DNA of 64,000 nt from contig NC_092019.1 of NCBI RefSeq assembly GCF_042242105.1, forward strand, positions 12,520,328 to 12,584,327, in the 5' to 3' direction. Shown here one piece after another: positions 41,401 to 52,500 of the stretch; the first letter of the stretch is position 1; each line of letters starts with the position of its first letter. The DNA is from Pempheris klunzingeri (taxonomy: Eukaryota > Chordata > Actinopteri > Acropomatiformes > Pempheridae). The position numbers and the translations under genes are program-made. The notes under the pieces were generated by a model. It was not told where the DNA came from. It searched no databases and worked only from the letters and a program-made list of their open reading frames with translations.

Positions 41401-41577
41401 CAGCCCGCCCGCCCGCCCGCGGCCGCCTCTTGCCCCATGTTCAGCAGAAGCAGCAAGAGGGACTCGCTGCACTCCATCAACCCGGCCTTCCGCCTGGCTT
41501 CCCCCTCCCCGTCGCTGAGTCGCACCACCTTCATTCTGGGCGATGCACCCGACATCGGTTTTGTCCCGCTATCCTGA
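35466..41577 (+). CDS. zdhhc18: Palmitoyltransferase ZDHHC18
   Basis: Nine coding exons: 35466-35698, 35861-36021, 36297-36446, 37343-37480, 37592-37643, 38705-38807, 38909-39021, 39112-39217 and 41239-41577, in frame, giving 464 aa. It transfers palmitate to cysteines of target proteins at the Golgi; the human enzyme is reported to act on HRAS-type and innate-immune substrates. The start MKNCEYQQI matches human MKDCEYQQI. Four membrane segments are visible: about 57-77, 86-106, one after the DHHC-CRD, and one in exon 6 ([20 protein letters not shown]). The Cys-rich domain runs from C160 to C194 with catalytic D185-H-H-C188. The DPG motif follows the second segment. Intron 5 is AT-AC. The 113-residue-codon last exon is absent from the human 388-aa form, and exon 8 can read through to a stop after MVG. 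Poly(A) signal AATAAA at 43093-43098. Confidence 0.93.
37644..38704 (+). other. U12-type AT-AC intron (ZDHHC18 intron 5)
   Basis: The only boundaries that join exon 5 to exon 6 in frame start the intron with ATATCCTTTG and end it with GTGCAC. The donor is the full AT-AC minor-class consensus. TGCCTTGAC at 38682-38690 matches the U12 branch consensus at eight of nine positions, with its A about 15 nt from the AC end. No GT donor or AG acceptor nearby restores the conserved [13 protein letters not shown] junction. Confidence 0.85.
39218..40223 (+). other. Candidate alternative 3' end of ZDHHC18 (donor read-through)
   Basis: If the exon 8 donor at 39218 is not used, the frame continues for two codons (Val-Gly) to a TGA, ending AHMVG. 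The human protein, as remembered, ends DASMVGGHP at the same place. An AATAAA at 40218-40223, followed by T/GT-rich sequence, could end this transcript inside intron 8. The protein would be 354 aa. A 116-codon open frame in this stretch is not conserved-looking and is probably chance. Confidence 0.45.
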
Positions 41578-43098
41578 GCACTCCCAGCAACCATAATAAA
41601 ACAGAGGGAGTCTCAGAGCACTTATCCTGCTGCACTCAAACGCTGCTCTGCCTCACATATTCTGTTTTTGGCTACAAAGAAACTTTCATAGTGGTGGTCA
41701 TGCCGTGTGTTGCCATGTGGTCAAGATATCCTGATGAGTTGATTAAGCATTACGTGGAGGGTTTTTATGTTCTGTGAGTTTTATCAACACTGTCCTTCTT
41801 TACTACATTTGTCCTTCAGGATGGAGGTAAATCTTAGTAATACTTGGAAGCACAATATAGAGATATTTTTTTAACACCTTTTTATGAAGACACCCAGAAC
41901 ATGCCTCCACACCCTCCACAGAACCTCAAGCCATACATCCCAGCCGCAGCAGCGTTTCAGTTCTTGCTAATATCTTATGCAAACAGGTCTTTGAATCTGG
42001 GAACACATACAGTACGACTGTGGATGCAAGAAGTACAGAGACAAAAGTTTAGGTTTACTGAACTGGCATGCTCTGGACGGCGAGCCTTTCAGGATTATCA
42101 ACTCAAGAGTTAGCCTTATGTCATGTCATCAGGGTCTACGTCAACCGTGTTTAGATGAATGAATGAGTTTGAAGAGGGAGGGCAAGGCGCAGATGGTGTT
42201 TTATTTAAATGTATGCATATCAATGTTTATGCTGTATTTTGCAATCATTTCTTCATGTCTTTTGCATCAGATGTGCTTAGGCTAAAGAGTAAATACCATT
42301 ACTTTTTGTTGGGTGTATCACTTTACAGAACTGACAGAAAGACAGAACTGAGTGAAGTTGTGCAGATATTTGCATGTGTGACTGGATACTAACTGACAGA
42401 CGTGCAGCATTTGTTGCTTTATCTAATTTCTTGGATGTCAAAACAAAGTATTTAATTTAAATCAAAATCGAATTTGCTGCTGCCTAGCACATCTTTAGTT
42501 TCCATATTTATTGCTGGCACACTGTTTCCTATTGATGTGAGCATCTGCTTTTTCTTTGCCTCAGGGCACGTCGGCCGTACTGGGCATCGCTTGACACAAG
42601 TGTGTTGGTGGTGACAGCACAGGCCGGACGTATGGACTCTGTCAAACAGAGTAATGTTTTTGGAATGTTGATGAGGCCCCTTCACATGCAGGGAAAGCTG
42701 TCATTTTCACGGCTGTGACCTTTCCCTCCTCTTCAAGCATGAAATCTAACCCTCCGTCTGTGATGGTGGAGCAAACGGCAGGAGTTAGCTTGTAACACTA
42801 GGGGGCAGCATGTCAAAAGGGATTGGAGCAGTGGAGCAGCATTGGACAGTTTAGTAACATGAAAAACATAAACAGAAAGGCCTTTTTGATGTTTTATTTA
42901 TTTTTTTGTAATTGAGCTGTACATAGATAGTGAGTTTTGGAGGAACCACTTTGCCATAGTCAGTGAATCATTCATTTATCAGTCTGCATCAAGACCTGTA
43001 GGTTGTGCAAACAATTACAAGCAGTGCTTGTATGAACAAACTTGGTTGTCTGTATTTTGTAGGATGTAACAGTGGAACTGTAACATTTGGTCAATAAA
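41578..43098 (+). other. ZDHHC18 3' UTR
   Basis: Non-coding sequence from the long-form stop to AATAAA at 43093-43098, which is followed by T-rich sequence. No repeat was recognised. Confidence 0.55.
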
Positions 43099-44471
43099 AA
43101 TGATCCATTTTGTTGATTTGGGCTTTTTTTTTAAGGCTCCGCAGGTGTTCGCACAGGCAGATGTCCAGCATTGAAAAGGGTGTGTTTGTGTGAGGGGTGT
43201 TGTGGACAACAGCTGACACAAACCTGGAGCAAGGACAGGATCACAATGAGGTGAAAGGGAACAAAACTCTTAAAGCTCAATCAGGAGAGGATAGGTGAAC
43301 AAACAAATTGTTGTAGCAAATAAACCAGTGTCTGGGTTTATAAGTCAGATCAGATAAAAAACACCTTAAAGCAAACAAAAGACTAAAACAATATGATTTT
43401 GATAATAACACTGTCTCCTGTGTCCATCCCGCCCCAGAGATGCATTCCCACCTAATACGATTAAGTCTTCTGGATTGTGGCTCAGGGGTGTTTTCCCTCT
43501 TGTAAATTAGCATACAGAATAAAATATCTTTCAGAGTGCGGTAAAATTGTTTCCTTGGCATTGCTGATGACATAATGTTTGTTCTATGCCCAGGTTTTTA
43601 CTTTCTAAGAAGCAGGTTTGCCTGTAATTATTGAAATTGAAAACTGGAGAAAAATAGCCTGAAGGCCAGTGATCACATTGTACGGACCCTGGCAGCTGAG
43701 GTTGGGAGTCTGACTGCGCTCAGCTGTCACTACTGTGCAGAAAAGTGAGAATGTTGCTTTAAGGTCCTCTAAAATCACCTTTTTTGGAAGTGTTTTTTTA
43801 AGGGGTGTCTGCATGTGGCAGCTGGTGTCTCCTGTATGCTGATGTTATCCAGCCTTCAAAGAGGATGTCTAACATCTTCTCAGTGCGAAAGGAGCATCTG
43901 ATTTTTTTAAAAGTATATTTGGTTTGGAGATCATTTCATTACATTGTATTCATTGCATGTATTTTTTTTTTTTACTTAATACCAATTAAAAAATAATATT
44001 AATGCCATTGGTATTGTTTTTTAGAAAGGTTGACAAAGGAGAAAAGTATGAAATACAGGGAGGAAAAGCTGGTTGAAGACATAAACTCGTGCTAAAGCTC
44101 TGGCTTGATTTACACAAAGGATGTCATGGTTGCAAGGCACCGATCTTTCACAACAGGACGACGTATTTGTCGTGAAGTACGAGAGCCTTAATGGATTTGT
44201 TAAGATTTTTAATCATCTATTACTTCATTTGGGAAGCCTCCTTGCCGAAGTATGTCAGTGTACGTATATACAGTATCTTAAGCTAACATACAACAGATGG
44301 TCAGACTTTTGGCCGAGTGTCTGGCAGAGAAGAAGAGCCAAAGCATCACAGCCTCAGCAGCTGTGCTGCATTTTGACCACAGCCCTCCATGGTCTAGAAA
44401 ACCAGAAACTGTTTGCAGAAGAAGAGAATTGTGAGGATGAGTTTGACTTAACATCAGCAGTAAAGGTACAT

Positions 44472-44473
<2 letters not shown>

Positions 44474-44506
<33 letters not shown>
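44474..44506. repeat. (TG)n microsatellite
   Basis: About 16 TG units directly after the putative donor of coding-like block A, followed by a short GA run. Confidence 0.9.
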
Positions 44507-44514
<8 letters not shown>

Positions 44515-45132
44515 TAATGGGTTTATTTGTCAGCAGTGTTGACATGTGGATTATTTGAGTCCTTCCTGGCTGCAGGTGATTATTCGCTTGCTGGAGTGTG
44601 TCATGCTCTTTAACCCCAACTGGTGTGGCACAGAGACAGAGAGGGCCACCCAGTCAGCGCTGGTGAGCTGCCTGCTTTACGGCTGGATTTCAGAGTAAAA
44701 CGATGTATTTTAATTGAAAAGGTGGCCTTATTTTACTCCATAGAAGCACTGACCTCTGTTGGCTCGACCTCAGTTTCTCTCCACAGTCAGTGGATAAGTG
44801 GTCATTATTTAGACTCAGCTTAGACAAAACGTCATAATTTATTCTTACACTTTTACTTTGTTGTTATCTTCTCTTTTCTTGACACACATGAGACACAGTA
44901 GCAGCAGGAGCTGTGAAAAACACCCATTTCGCTTTAAACTAATAAAAATCCAGCTCTACAAAGACATAACCCACCATCAGTTTACCTCCGGCTCTCGTCC
45001 ACCCTGTGATTCATTGCGTTTGTTCCTCTTCAGCGAGCCACGTTTGGCCCTGCTGTCATGTGTGCAGCCGTGTGTCACACTCTCACAAGTCTCCTCCTCG
45101 CGGCCCGCTGGTCTGAGCAGAGCAGAAGTGAA

Positions 45133-45567
45133 GTACCTATGTCGTCAAAGCGGGTGACTCACAGTGAGGGTCGCTGTCAGCATTGTTGCTGCTGTGATTT
45201 TGAGAGCTAAAAGTGCGTCTCTGTGCTGGGCAGTGAAGCTGGATATAATTAACCCTGTACTGAGCAGAACCAACCAGCTGCCAGCGGGCTTGCAGCTGCC
45301 AGCAGGCATAGTTTGTTGCCACTGCCAGTGAAACATGAAACAACTGAAACCTGTGGGTAACTTGCACATGGTGGTTAAAATTTCCCAGTCCTGGATGTTG
45401 AATTGTTATGCAAACAAACAACCTGCTATTCTTGCATACTTGTGTTTTCCTAAAAGTTATCCTGCAAAGCTTCACACAATCGAATTAGGAGGTTTGACCT
45501 TCGAACAAGGGTCAAAACAGACCAAACGTTTGCCACTCATGCATCTTAGCAGGCACTAAATGCACCA

Positions 45568-45603
<36 letters not shown>

Positions 45604-46880
45604 AGTTTGGTCAGGACTTAACCATATGTTTGTCTACTGCTTTTCAGGGATGTTTCTGGGTGTAACACTGGTAGATTTGATTATCTGTGTGTTTGGGGTG
45701 CATGCTGGGGTGTGTGTGAACGCCTAAAAAAAGCTCTTTAGCACATAAAGCTCATGATAGATCAGCTCTGTGTTATTTATTGGTTGTTTTTTCTGACTGA
45801 TCCAGTTTGTTGAAAGATTAGAGAAGAGTCAGTGCAGAGTTACGGATCTGAGTGCAGGTTAACTGAGGTGATCATTTTTACGCATTGTTTTTATTCTTCT
45901 TGATTTATTGAATTTTGCACCTTGGTGCCGCTGTACCTCGGAGCCGCTGCAGCTGCCGTTTCTGTTGTTAAACAATAAAGTCTTGGTCTTGATATGTAAG
46001 CCATGATTATGACCCACTATCCTCATATCTCCCAAATAATCATAAAAACAATTTCCACTTTCTCAAGATACCCTATCGGCTAAACTGCAACAATTTGTAT
46101 TTGTGTTCTTTTTAGATAAGTGAATAAGTAAAAAGACGTGAGATATAAGTGCTTCTTGCAGTGGAAAAACGGCGGCTGTGTGTGGTGAAGTGGAAAGAGC
46201 TCCCCATGGAAACCTGAATATGTGCCATGGAGCTGGATTAATGTACCAGGGTACCACAGGGTCAGACCTTATCACAGTAGCCATTATCATGCAGACTGTT
46301 TGATATGGCCTCAATCAATCTGCTGAAGAATGCTGACGGACATTTTTACAGTATTAAGGCTCAACTGCTGGCAGATAACTCGTCACTGTTTTTTGTCTTA
46401 AACAGCTGTGCTTTTAAGATGATAATCTGATAAAAATGATTAATGATTTCACACATTACTGAGTTTCTTTCTTTGTTTCTGATTGCTTAGGAAGACTGAA
46501 GACTGAGACATAAGACTGAAAATAGGTGCTCTATAGTAGAAAACTTGGGGAAAATAGCAATATTCACCACTACCATTCAGTGGAAAGAGAGAAGTAGAAT
46601 TAAGTACTGACTGTAAATAATTATTTTTTTATTATAATACTGTGTTGAGTGTTGAAGCTGATGATTCAGGTGAGTCTGTCTTCTTTTCTTTCACTTTACT
46701 AATTAGAAAGAAAAGAAAAGAAAAGAGAAAGCTCTTTGTATCTTTGCTTCAACTATCTGAGTGAACTGTGTGACATATCTAATAAAAAAAAAATCTGTAA
46801 ATTATCTTTCATCTTTACCGGCTAAGCCACTTTAGTTGCTTTGATAGCAAATCATCACAGTGTTTCTATTTTTCTTACTA
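45133..46880. other. Non-coding sequence between coding-like blocks
   Basis: A TG microsatellite at 45572-45601 and an AATAAA at about 45974 are the only recognisable features. No convincing exon was found. Confidence 0.4.
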
Positions 46881-46889
46881 AATAAATAC

Positions 46890-47300
46890 CGTAATTAAGT
46901 ACAATTCTCAGTGCTGGGCCTAATGCTACTTGATACTTCACTACACTATAGAAAATGAGTAGTATATTTGATATAGTGCTTTTTGCTCCAGGTCACGATG
47001 CATTGCTATGCAGTAAAAAGTGGCTTCATCTACTGCATAACAATGTTACATCATGTATAATGTATATTTAAAATGTTAACATTAAGGTTCAGGTAACAAT
47101 TACTGTCTTGAGAAAACTGGATTAAGAGATTTGCTGCATCAAAATCAAACACCACAATAAAAGAAATTAAATAAGATTTGCAAACTGAGATAAAACAACA
47201 AACAGGAGCTTTTATATTCATATTTAGGAGTTTCTCACAGTGTAATATGGCTACTTTTATCTTTAAGTAAAGGATTTGAATACTTCTTCTTGGATAGTAT
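46890..47300 (+). repeat. Teleost interspersed repeat (non-autonomous, MITE-like), copy 1
   Basis: The left part has AAGTACAATTCT and a ladder of ACTT/ACTACA words. The right end has CTTTAAGTAAAGGATTTGAA followed by TACTTCTTC. Both ends match a very common fish repeat whose right end reads ACTTAAGTAAAGGATCTGAA and TACTTCTTCCACC. It is diverged and internally altered. The family name is not assigned because I cannot search a repeat library. Confidence 0.5.
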
Positions 47301-49165
47301 TAGTTAGTAGATCTCTAGGCAGCTTTACATTGTGAAGACGGATGTTACGTACATATGATGGTTATATAATTACCAGTAAAGGCCACTGAACTTCATGCAG
47401 TTGGTCGTGGACCAGGTTTATGTAGCAACCACAATAAAGTGAGCGGGAAAAAGGTGGGATGAGGGGACGGACAGATAGATAGTGGGTGCTGAGTCACTGA
47501 GAGGGCATGACCAGACATATTCCCAGGGTTAAACGCTCCATGTGGCTTATCATGTTCATGTTATTTAAAATGAAGTTATGTAAAGGGGAGAAGGGCATCA
47601 GTCAGTCAGAGAGATCCGCTCTAGTGTAAAACACAGGCCACAAGGCTTTTAATTGCACAATTTAAGTGTTTGAGACTGTGGTTTGAATGCCCAATGGTGT
47701 GTTTGGTCTACAGTTGCTGTCTGTGGCTCTACAGTGTGTCACTCGCAGCAGCTTTTGGCCATGTGTGTTTCATGCTTGCCTTCAGTTGCAGCACTACATA
47801 AATTTCAACCCTTCACGGGAAAACCTTGCATGAATCTGTCAAACTATGGAAAATAAGCCAGGGTCGTTTTTGTTCAAAAATGTATTTTGTTAATGAGTTT
47901 TCACAAACACCTGTCACGGATTTGGAAAGGCCTGCAAATCGCTGACCATAAATATACCAATCTAATAAGAGCACTTTGTTCTGTTGATATCATTATGGTT
48001 TTTGTAGCTCCAGCTGGCTCTCGCCGACCGTTGGCATGATGATACATGGATGGTGATCTGAGAAACGTGCTGCTAATACATTTTTATTAGTATCTCCTTT
48101 AGACAGAGGTTTTACGGTGACTGAGAGGCTTGATAAAAAATGCCTCTGCAGTTTTTCAAGCTGTGCTGGTACGATCGTAACCTTTACAGACATCTCCTGC
48201 TCCGTATCTCTGCTGAGCTTCACTCAAAAGGTGTCCACTGAATTGACACAATTGCTCTCTGATGTGTTCCGCTCTTATTGCCCCTCAGGTTTAGTTTCTC
48301 CCTCGGCTACTGGATGGGGGTGCGGAGCAGGATTTCTGGGAATGAAATCAGAGCTCGCTGCTAAATAGGGGTTCCCTCTCGCTTCTGGTAAATGGTGCAG
48401 GGAGTTGAAAGAGCCACTTCTGCTCTCTGGTAACTTTTAATATGTGTTGTCCACACTGGGCACATGTATTGAGAAAATTACAGAACATGTTTATTTTATA
48501 AGCTTTTATGGTTGCATTTGTTGACTCAGCGGTATCTGCACATTGTACGCAGCTGTCAACTTGTTTCTTCGTCCCTGTAGTGCGCTTGGTAGTATTTGAA
48601 CGGTGGGGAATGATACCAGAGTGAAACCCCACAGTGCAGCAGTCATCAAGCAACACCAAGGCTGGAGTTTATTTTCTTTCTGTGTAGCATTTCACAGGGT
48701 CATTTGCAGCAGGGACCCTAAGTGTCCTATTGGAGTGGGTGTGGGGCTGTTGTATAACGTGATTTAAGCTCCAGTTAAGGAAGTCTATCCAAGTTAGGAC
48801 GGCCCAGACGTACAGAAGGAGGCGAAGGTGTTTTGTTACCAGCCATACATTCCTCTCTTCTACACAAGCTGCTCTGTGAGCCGGAATAAGTCACATGTGA
48901 GACACTCATGTGCTTAGAGTTTGAGGAAAAGAAAAAAAAAACTCAGTATAGAGAGGAAACACATGTTTATGACTCCCTCAGATCTGTATCACATAAGCTG
49001 GCAATTTATTGAGGAAATAAAGATTTAATAGCACCTTCTAAAGGAGTTTCTTATCTTTCCGTGTTGTATGCCTTTGTATAAATCCGCCACTCCTAACTGC
49101 TTTAATGAACATTTTGTTTACTCAGATTTCTTGTTTGAGTCTTTACACCCAGATCGAGAACAGTC
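47301..49165. other. Intergenic sequence, 47.3-49.2 kb
   Basis: Apart from coding-like block D (48152-48230), no feature was recognised. An adjacent open frame (48117-48368) overlaps block D in another frame and is not supported. Confidence 0.4.
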
Positions 49166-49204
49166 TAATAACCAGAGGGCTCACCTTTCACCACCCCAAT
49201 TAAT

Positions 49205-49575
49205 TCTATGGTTCAATCGTTCAATTTCGCTCCTCATGATGTGATAGAGGTCCACAGAGCCTTAAAGCCACAAATCCGCAGGTCCTGACAAGCTTAATCT
49301 TTACTTTCTCAAGTTTAAAGCAGAACCTCTGACTCATATTTTTAATCTCACCCTTTTCTAACAATGAGGCTCCCCACATATGGAAACGTGCCTATGTTCT
49401 CATCTTGCTATTCTCCATTTGTTCTCTTTTCTGCAGATGTTGATCGTCAGAGTTGGAGCCGTATTACGCAAAAAGCTTTTAATTATGCTGCGCCTTCTGC
49501 CTGGAATAAGGCACCCAGGGACCTGAAATTAATAAAGAGTTTGTCAACATGTCAGCTCCTAAATCTTCACTGAAA
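49205..49575 (+). mobile_element. L2-type LINE fragment, internally deleted
   Basis: Around 49205-49355 the + strand reads FNFAPHDVIEVHRAL, then, after a frame change, KSAGPDKLNLYFLKF and AEPLTHIFNLT. These match the start of the reverse transcriptase domain of abundant fish L2/Rex-like LINEs. From about 49450 it reads KAFNYAAPSAWNKAPRDLKL, which belongs to the extreme C terminus of the same protein. Most of the reverse transcriptase between them is missing. Both parts are in the same orientation, so one copy has suffered a large internal deletion. The element is dead. Confidence 0.65.
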
Positions 49576-52500
49576 TCATTTTGGAAAATTATATCTGTTT
49601 ATGCATCATAACTGGATTCTTGTCCTTGACCTTATGTGTCATATTAATTGGATAATGTGTCCACTTATATTGTTTGTATTGAGTGTAGTGGGAATGTTGT
49701 ACATGTTCATGCTGCTGCTTTACATTCAGCCACTGTTTACATACATTGCGTTTCTATGATGTATTTGACATTCCACACAAGTTCAGCGTCAGTCAAACTT
49801 GAGTGAGTCTTTTCTCATTCAATTCTTTCAGGGAGTGAAGTGAACTGAGCGTTACATAATGCATAGCACGCTATATTTGACCAGTGGGCTTCAGAGCACT
49901 TCAACTATGCAATAACCTCTCTTACTCAAGAGCTGTGGCATAACTATGAACCTGCGGAGCTTGTAGAAACTGGTAGAAAATAAAGCCACAGCTGTCGGTG
50001 TTTCCTTCTGAGCTCACAAAGAACAAATTCTTGTAGAAACAGTGAAAACATGAGAAAACAGAACTCATCCTCTAACAAAAAAACAAAAACAAAACACATC
50101 TGAGTGTACCAGCGTTAACATGCTCATGTTACCTAAAATCAGGTTTTGGTAACAACAAGGCAACAAAAGTTATTTGATTTCAGTCTGACAATAGTATCTA
50201 AGCTTACAACAGATCAACACCAAATAGTGCGTGTTTGCTTTTTCACAGTTGAGTATTTTTCCATTTCACTGTCCAGGTGTGGACAGAGTGGAGAGCTGTG
50301 TGTGTGTATACCACTTGAATCTATAGTGTGTTTTGGTGTGTTTATTTTTTCCAGCCGCACACTGGTCTGCTCTGCCAAGCACTAGTGTAATCAATCAAGC
50401 AGGCAGCGGAGGGACTCTGACGTCAGCAGCACGGCTGCTTGCGTAACCTCCATCCACTGTCCGTAGATTTGTCATCTGGAGCAATCTTATCAACGCATTC
50501 TCTCTATCGCTTGTAAGGCCCCGGTGTCCAGCCTGACTGGTCAAATTAACCTGGTTGCACAGAGGCCTGAAAAAGGCCTGAAAAACTACTCTGGTGCACT
50601 CAAGCTTTTTAGCCATTCACAAAGTCAAAGTGGGCTTTTGAAATTAAACATGCCGTGTAATGTCACACATGCAACGTAATAGCAGCAGCTGCATCACTAT
50701 TTTAGCTATGGCAATACTGTCTAAAGTGACATGTGACGCACGCTCTAATAATAGCAAATATTTGGTCCTCTGGTATAACAGGTCTGAATGTGCCCAGTGA
50801 CAGATGAGGGGAAGTCTTTTTGTGGATATAATTCACTTATAGGATGATGGGAGCCCCGACAGACGAGCAAGAAAAGAGCTTCACAACTCATCCTGTGCGA
50901 CAGACAGAGTGTTATCTGCCTGCGTACAATTGATCATTGTGACACTTCACTGCTTGTTGTTTGAACAACATCGATTATCAGCCACGCTTTTATAACACGC
51001 TGTGACGTCCAATGGTGTCCGTGCGCTCGACAGAAACCCTGCATTGTTCCTCTTCCTCGCTGACCATGAGGCAAAGGCAGATAGAGATATTTGCCAACAA
51101 AGAAAGTAACAGTCTGATGCCTTTTATCTGTCTTTGAGAACAAACACAGAGAGAAAAACACGTCCTCAACAGACTTTCATTGAAGGTGTCTAATATCACT
51201 ACTCAAGAAAACCAGATTGCTTAATAATGTTTGACTGGTTAGGACTGGAGCATACGCCTGTCAAATGCATAATTTGTTTAAGGTGTGTTTAAATACTGCT
51301 TATCTCACCGCGCCTACTAGACTCACAGTCTCAGTTGTCATGGCTCCAGCAGGATGTCAACTCAGGGATAAACAGAGGATTCAGGGGCACTGACAGAAAT
51401 GAGCAAAAGTAAAGTGCAGAATTATACACGAAGCAGCGAACACATTTCAGAAGTTAATTGTTTTGTTCCACTGCTTGAATGTCTTGGGTTGACGTCCCTC
51501 TGCCATGGGGCTGTGAGGGAACCTGAGAATGTCAAGTGGCCTGACATTTATCTGCCGTCATTGTTCTCTCTTTCCCCAAGAGTTTCACATTCAGGTAAAG
51601 AGTGGCTGTGCTCACAGGATGCACAGCTGCCACATGGCGGGCTATTTATAGTCAGATGACGCAGATGTCTCACATCGGCACCTGGCAGGACCCTCAGCTG
51701 GAGACGCCTCTGCCCAGCTGCCCAACAACCGCGGATGCTGTTGCCGGGGAAACAGGATTATGTTGCCATCACAGGATTTGAAGTGATCTTCCGTGGAGAC
51801 CAAATCCACAGGACGCCCACGACTCGACCTCTTGGAGGCTTGCAACGCATTGTCATCCTCCAGCTGTGTGTTGTGGACAACAGTGGAACCAAGTGTATGA
51901 ACCAAATACACACAAGCATATTTTTTGATAAGACATGATGTGTTGATGTGTTGATTGATGTGTTTTATTGCAGCATCACTAAAAACCAGTACAGGTCAAT
52001 CATGAAACGAACTTTACTCTCTTGTAAACATTTTACAGGTGCACTAACATGCTGTGTGGACAGGTATGAGTGGTTAAGGATTTTATACAAGGTGACGTAT
52101 TTGGGTCATTTTAAAAAGAGGAAATTACTGAAGTTTTCACCTGAATTGTTCACAGGCAAATTACATACTGGCTGAAACTCCTTCCCACCACTGAGAGAGT
52201 AATGTCTGCTATTGTGAGTAATGTCTGCCATTGTGTGAGATCCTTCATTAGGGGATATGTAGTGCAGTGAAACACATAATAGACTGTGTGCAGGATAGGG
52301 TGACATATAAAGACAGTGACAATGTGGCCACAGCTCACTTCTGTAAGAAATGATGCAGAGAATTCAGAGCGGTCAAATAAAATGGAAGAGACTGAATGCA
52401 TATGACAGCATTTACTGAAGCCTAACCTAACATGTGTACATTATTTTATTCAGGCCTTCTCTCACTATGATATTGTTTACATCTCAGATAGACCATTAGA

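Larger units (their letters stand above)
44297..48230 (+). pseudogene. Unrecognised coding-like exons of a helical, HEAT-like protein (gene remnant or unannotated gene)
   Basis: Four blocks look like spliced coding exons. Block A ends at 44465 with FDLTSAVK before GTACAT. Block B (44576-44662) follows a good CAG acceptor and reads VIIRLLECVMLFNPNW, ending at GTGAGC. Block C (45034-45132) follows a T-rich CAG acceptor and reads MCAAVCHTLTSLLLAARW. Block D (48152-48230) follows CTCTGCAG and reads KLCWYDRNLYRHLLLRISAE, ending at GTGTCC. A, B, C and D all join in phase 0. The Leu/Ala-rich helical pattern resembles HEAT/ARM repeats. In block A the frame seems to change by one base near 44365, because the upstream part (LLAECLAEKK) is open in a different frame, unless an internal acceptor at 44356 is used. 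I do not recognise the family. No clear 5' or 3' ends were found. Confidence 0.3.

Noticed and set aside
43277-43573. 99-codon - strand frame and coding-like + strand snippets in the same place
   Set aside because: Both strands look equally protein-like, with no splice-consistent partners and no known domain.
48288-48368. Possible exon following coding-like block D
   Set aside because: The implied intron would be only 57 bp, and the peptide has no clear helical pattern like the other blocks.
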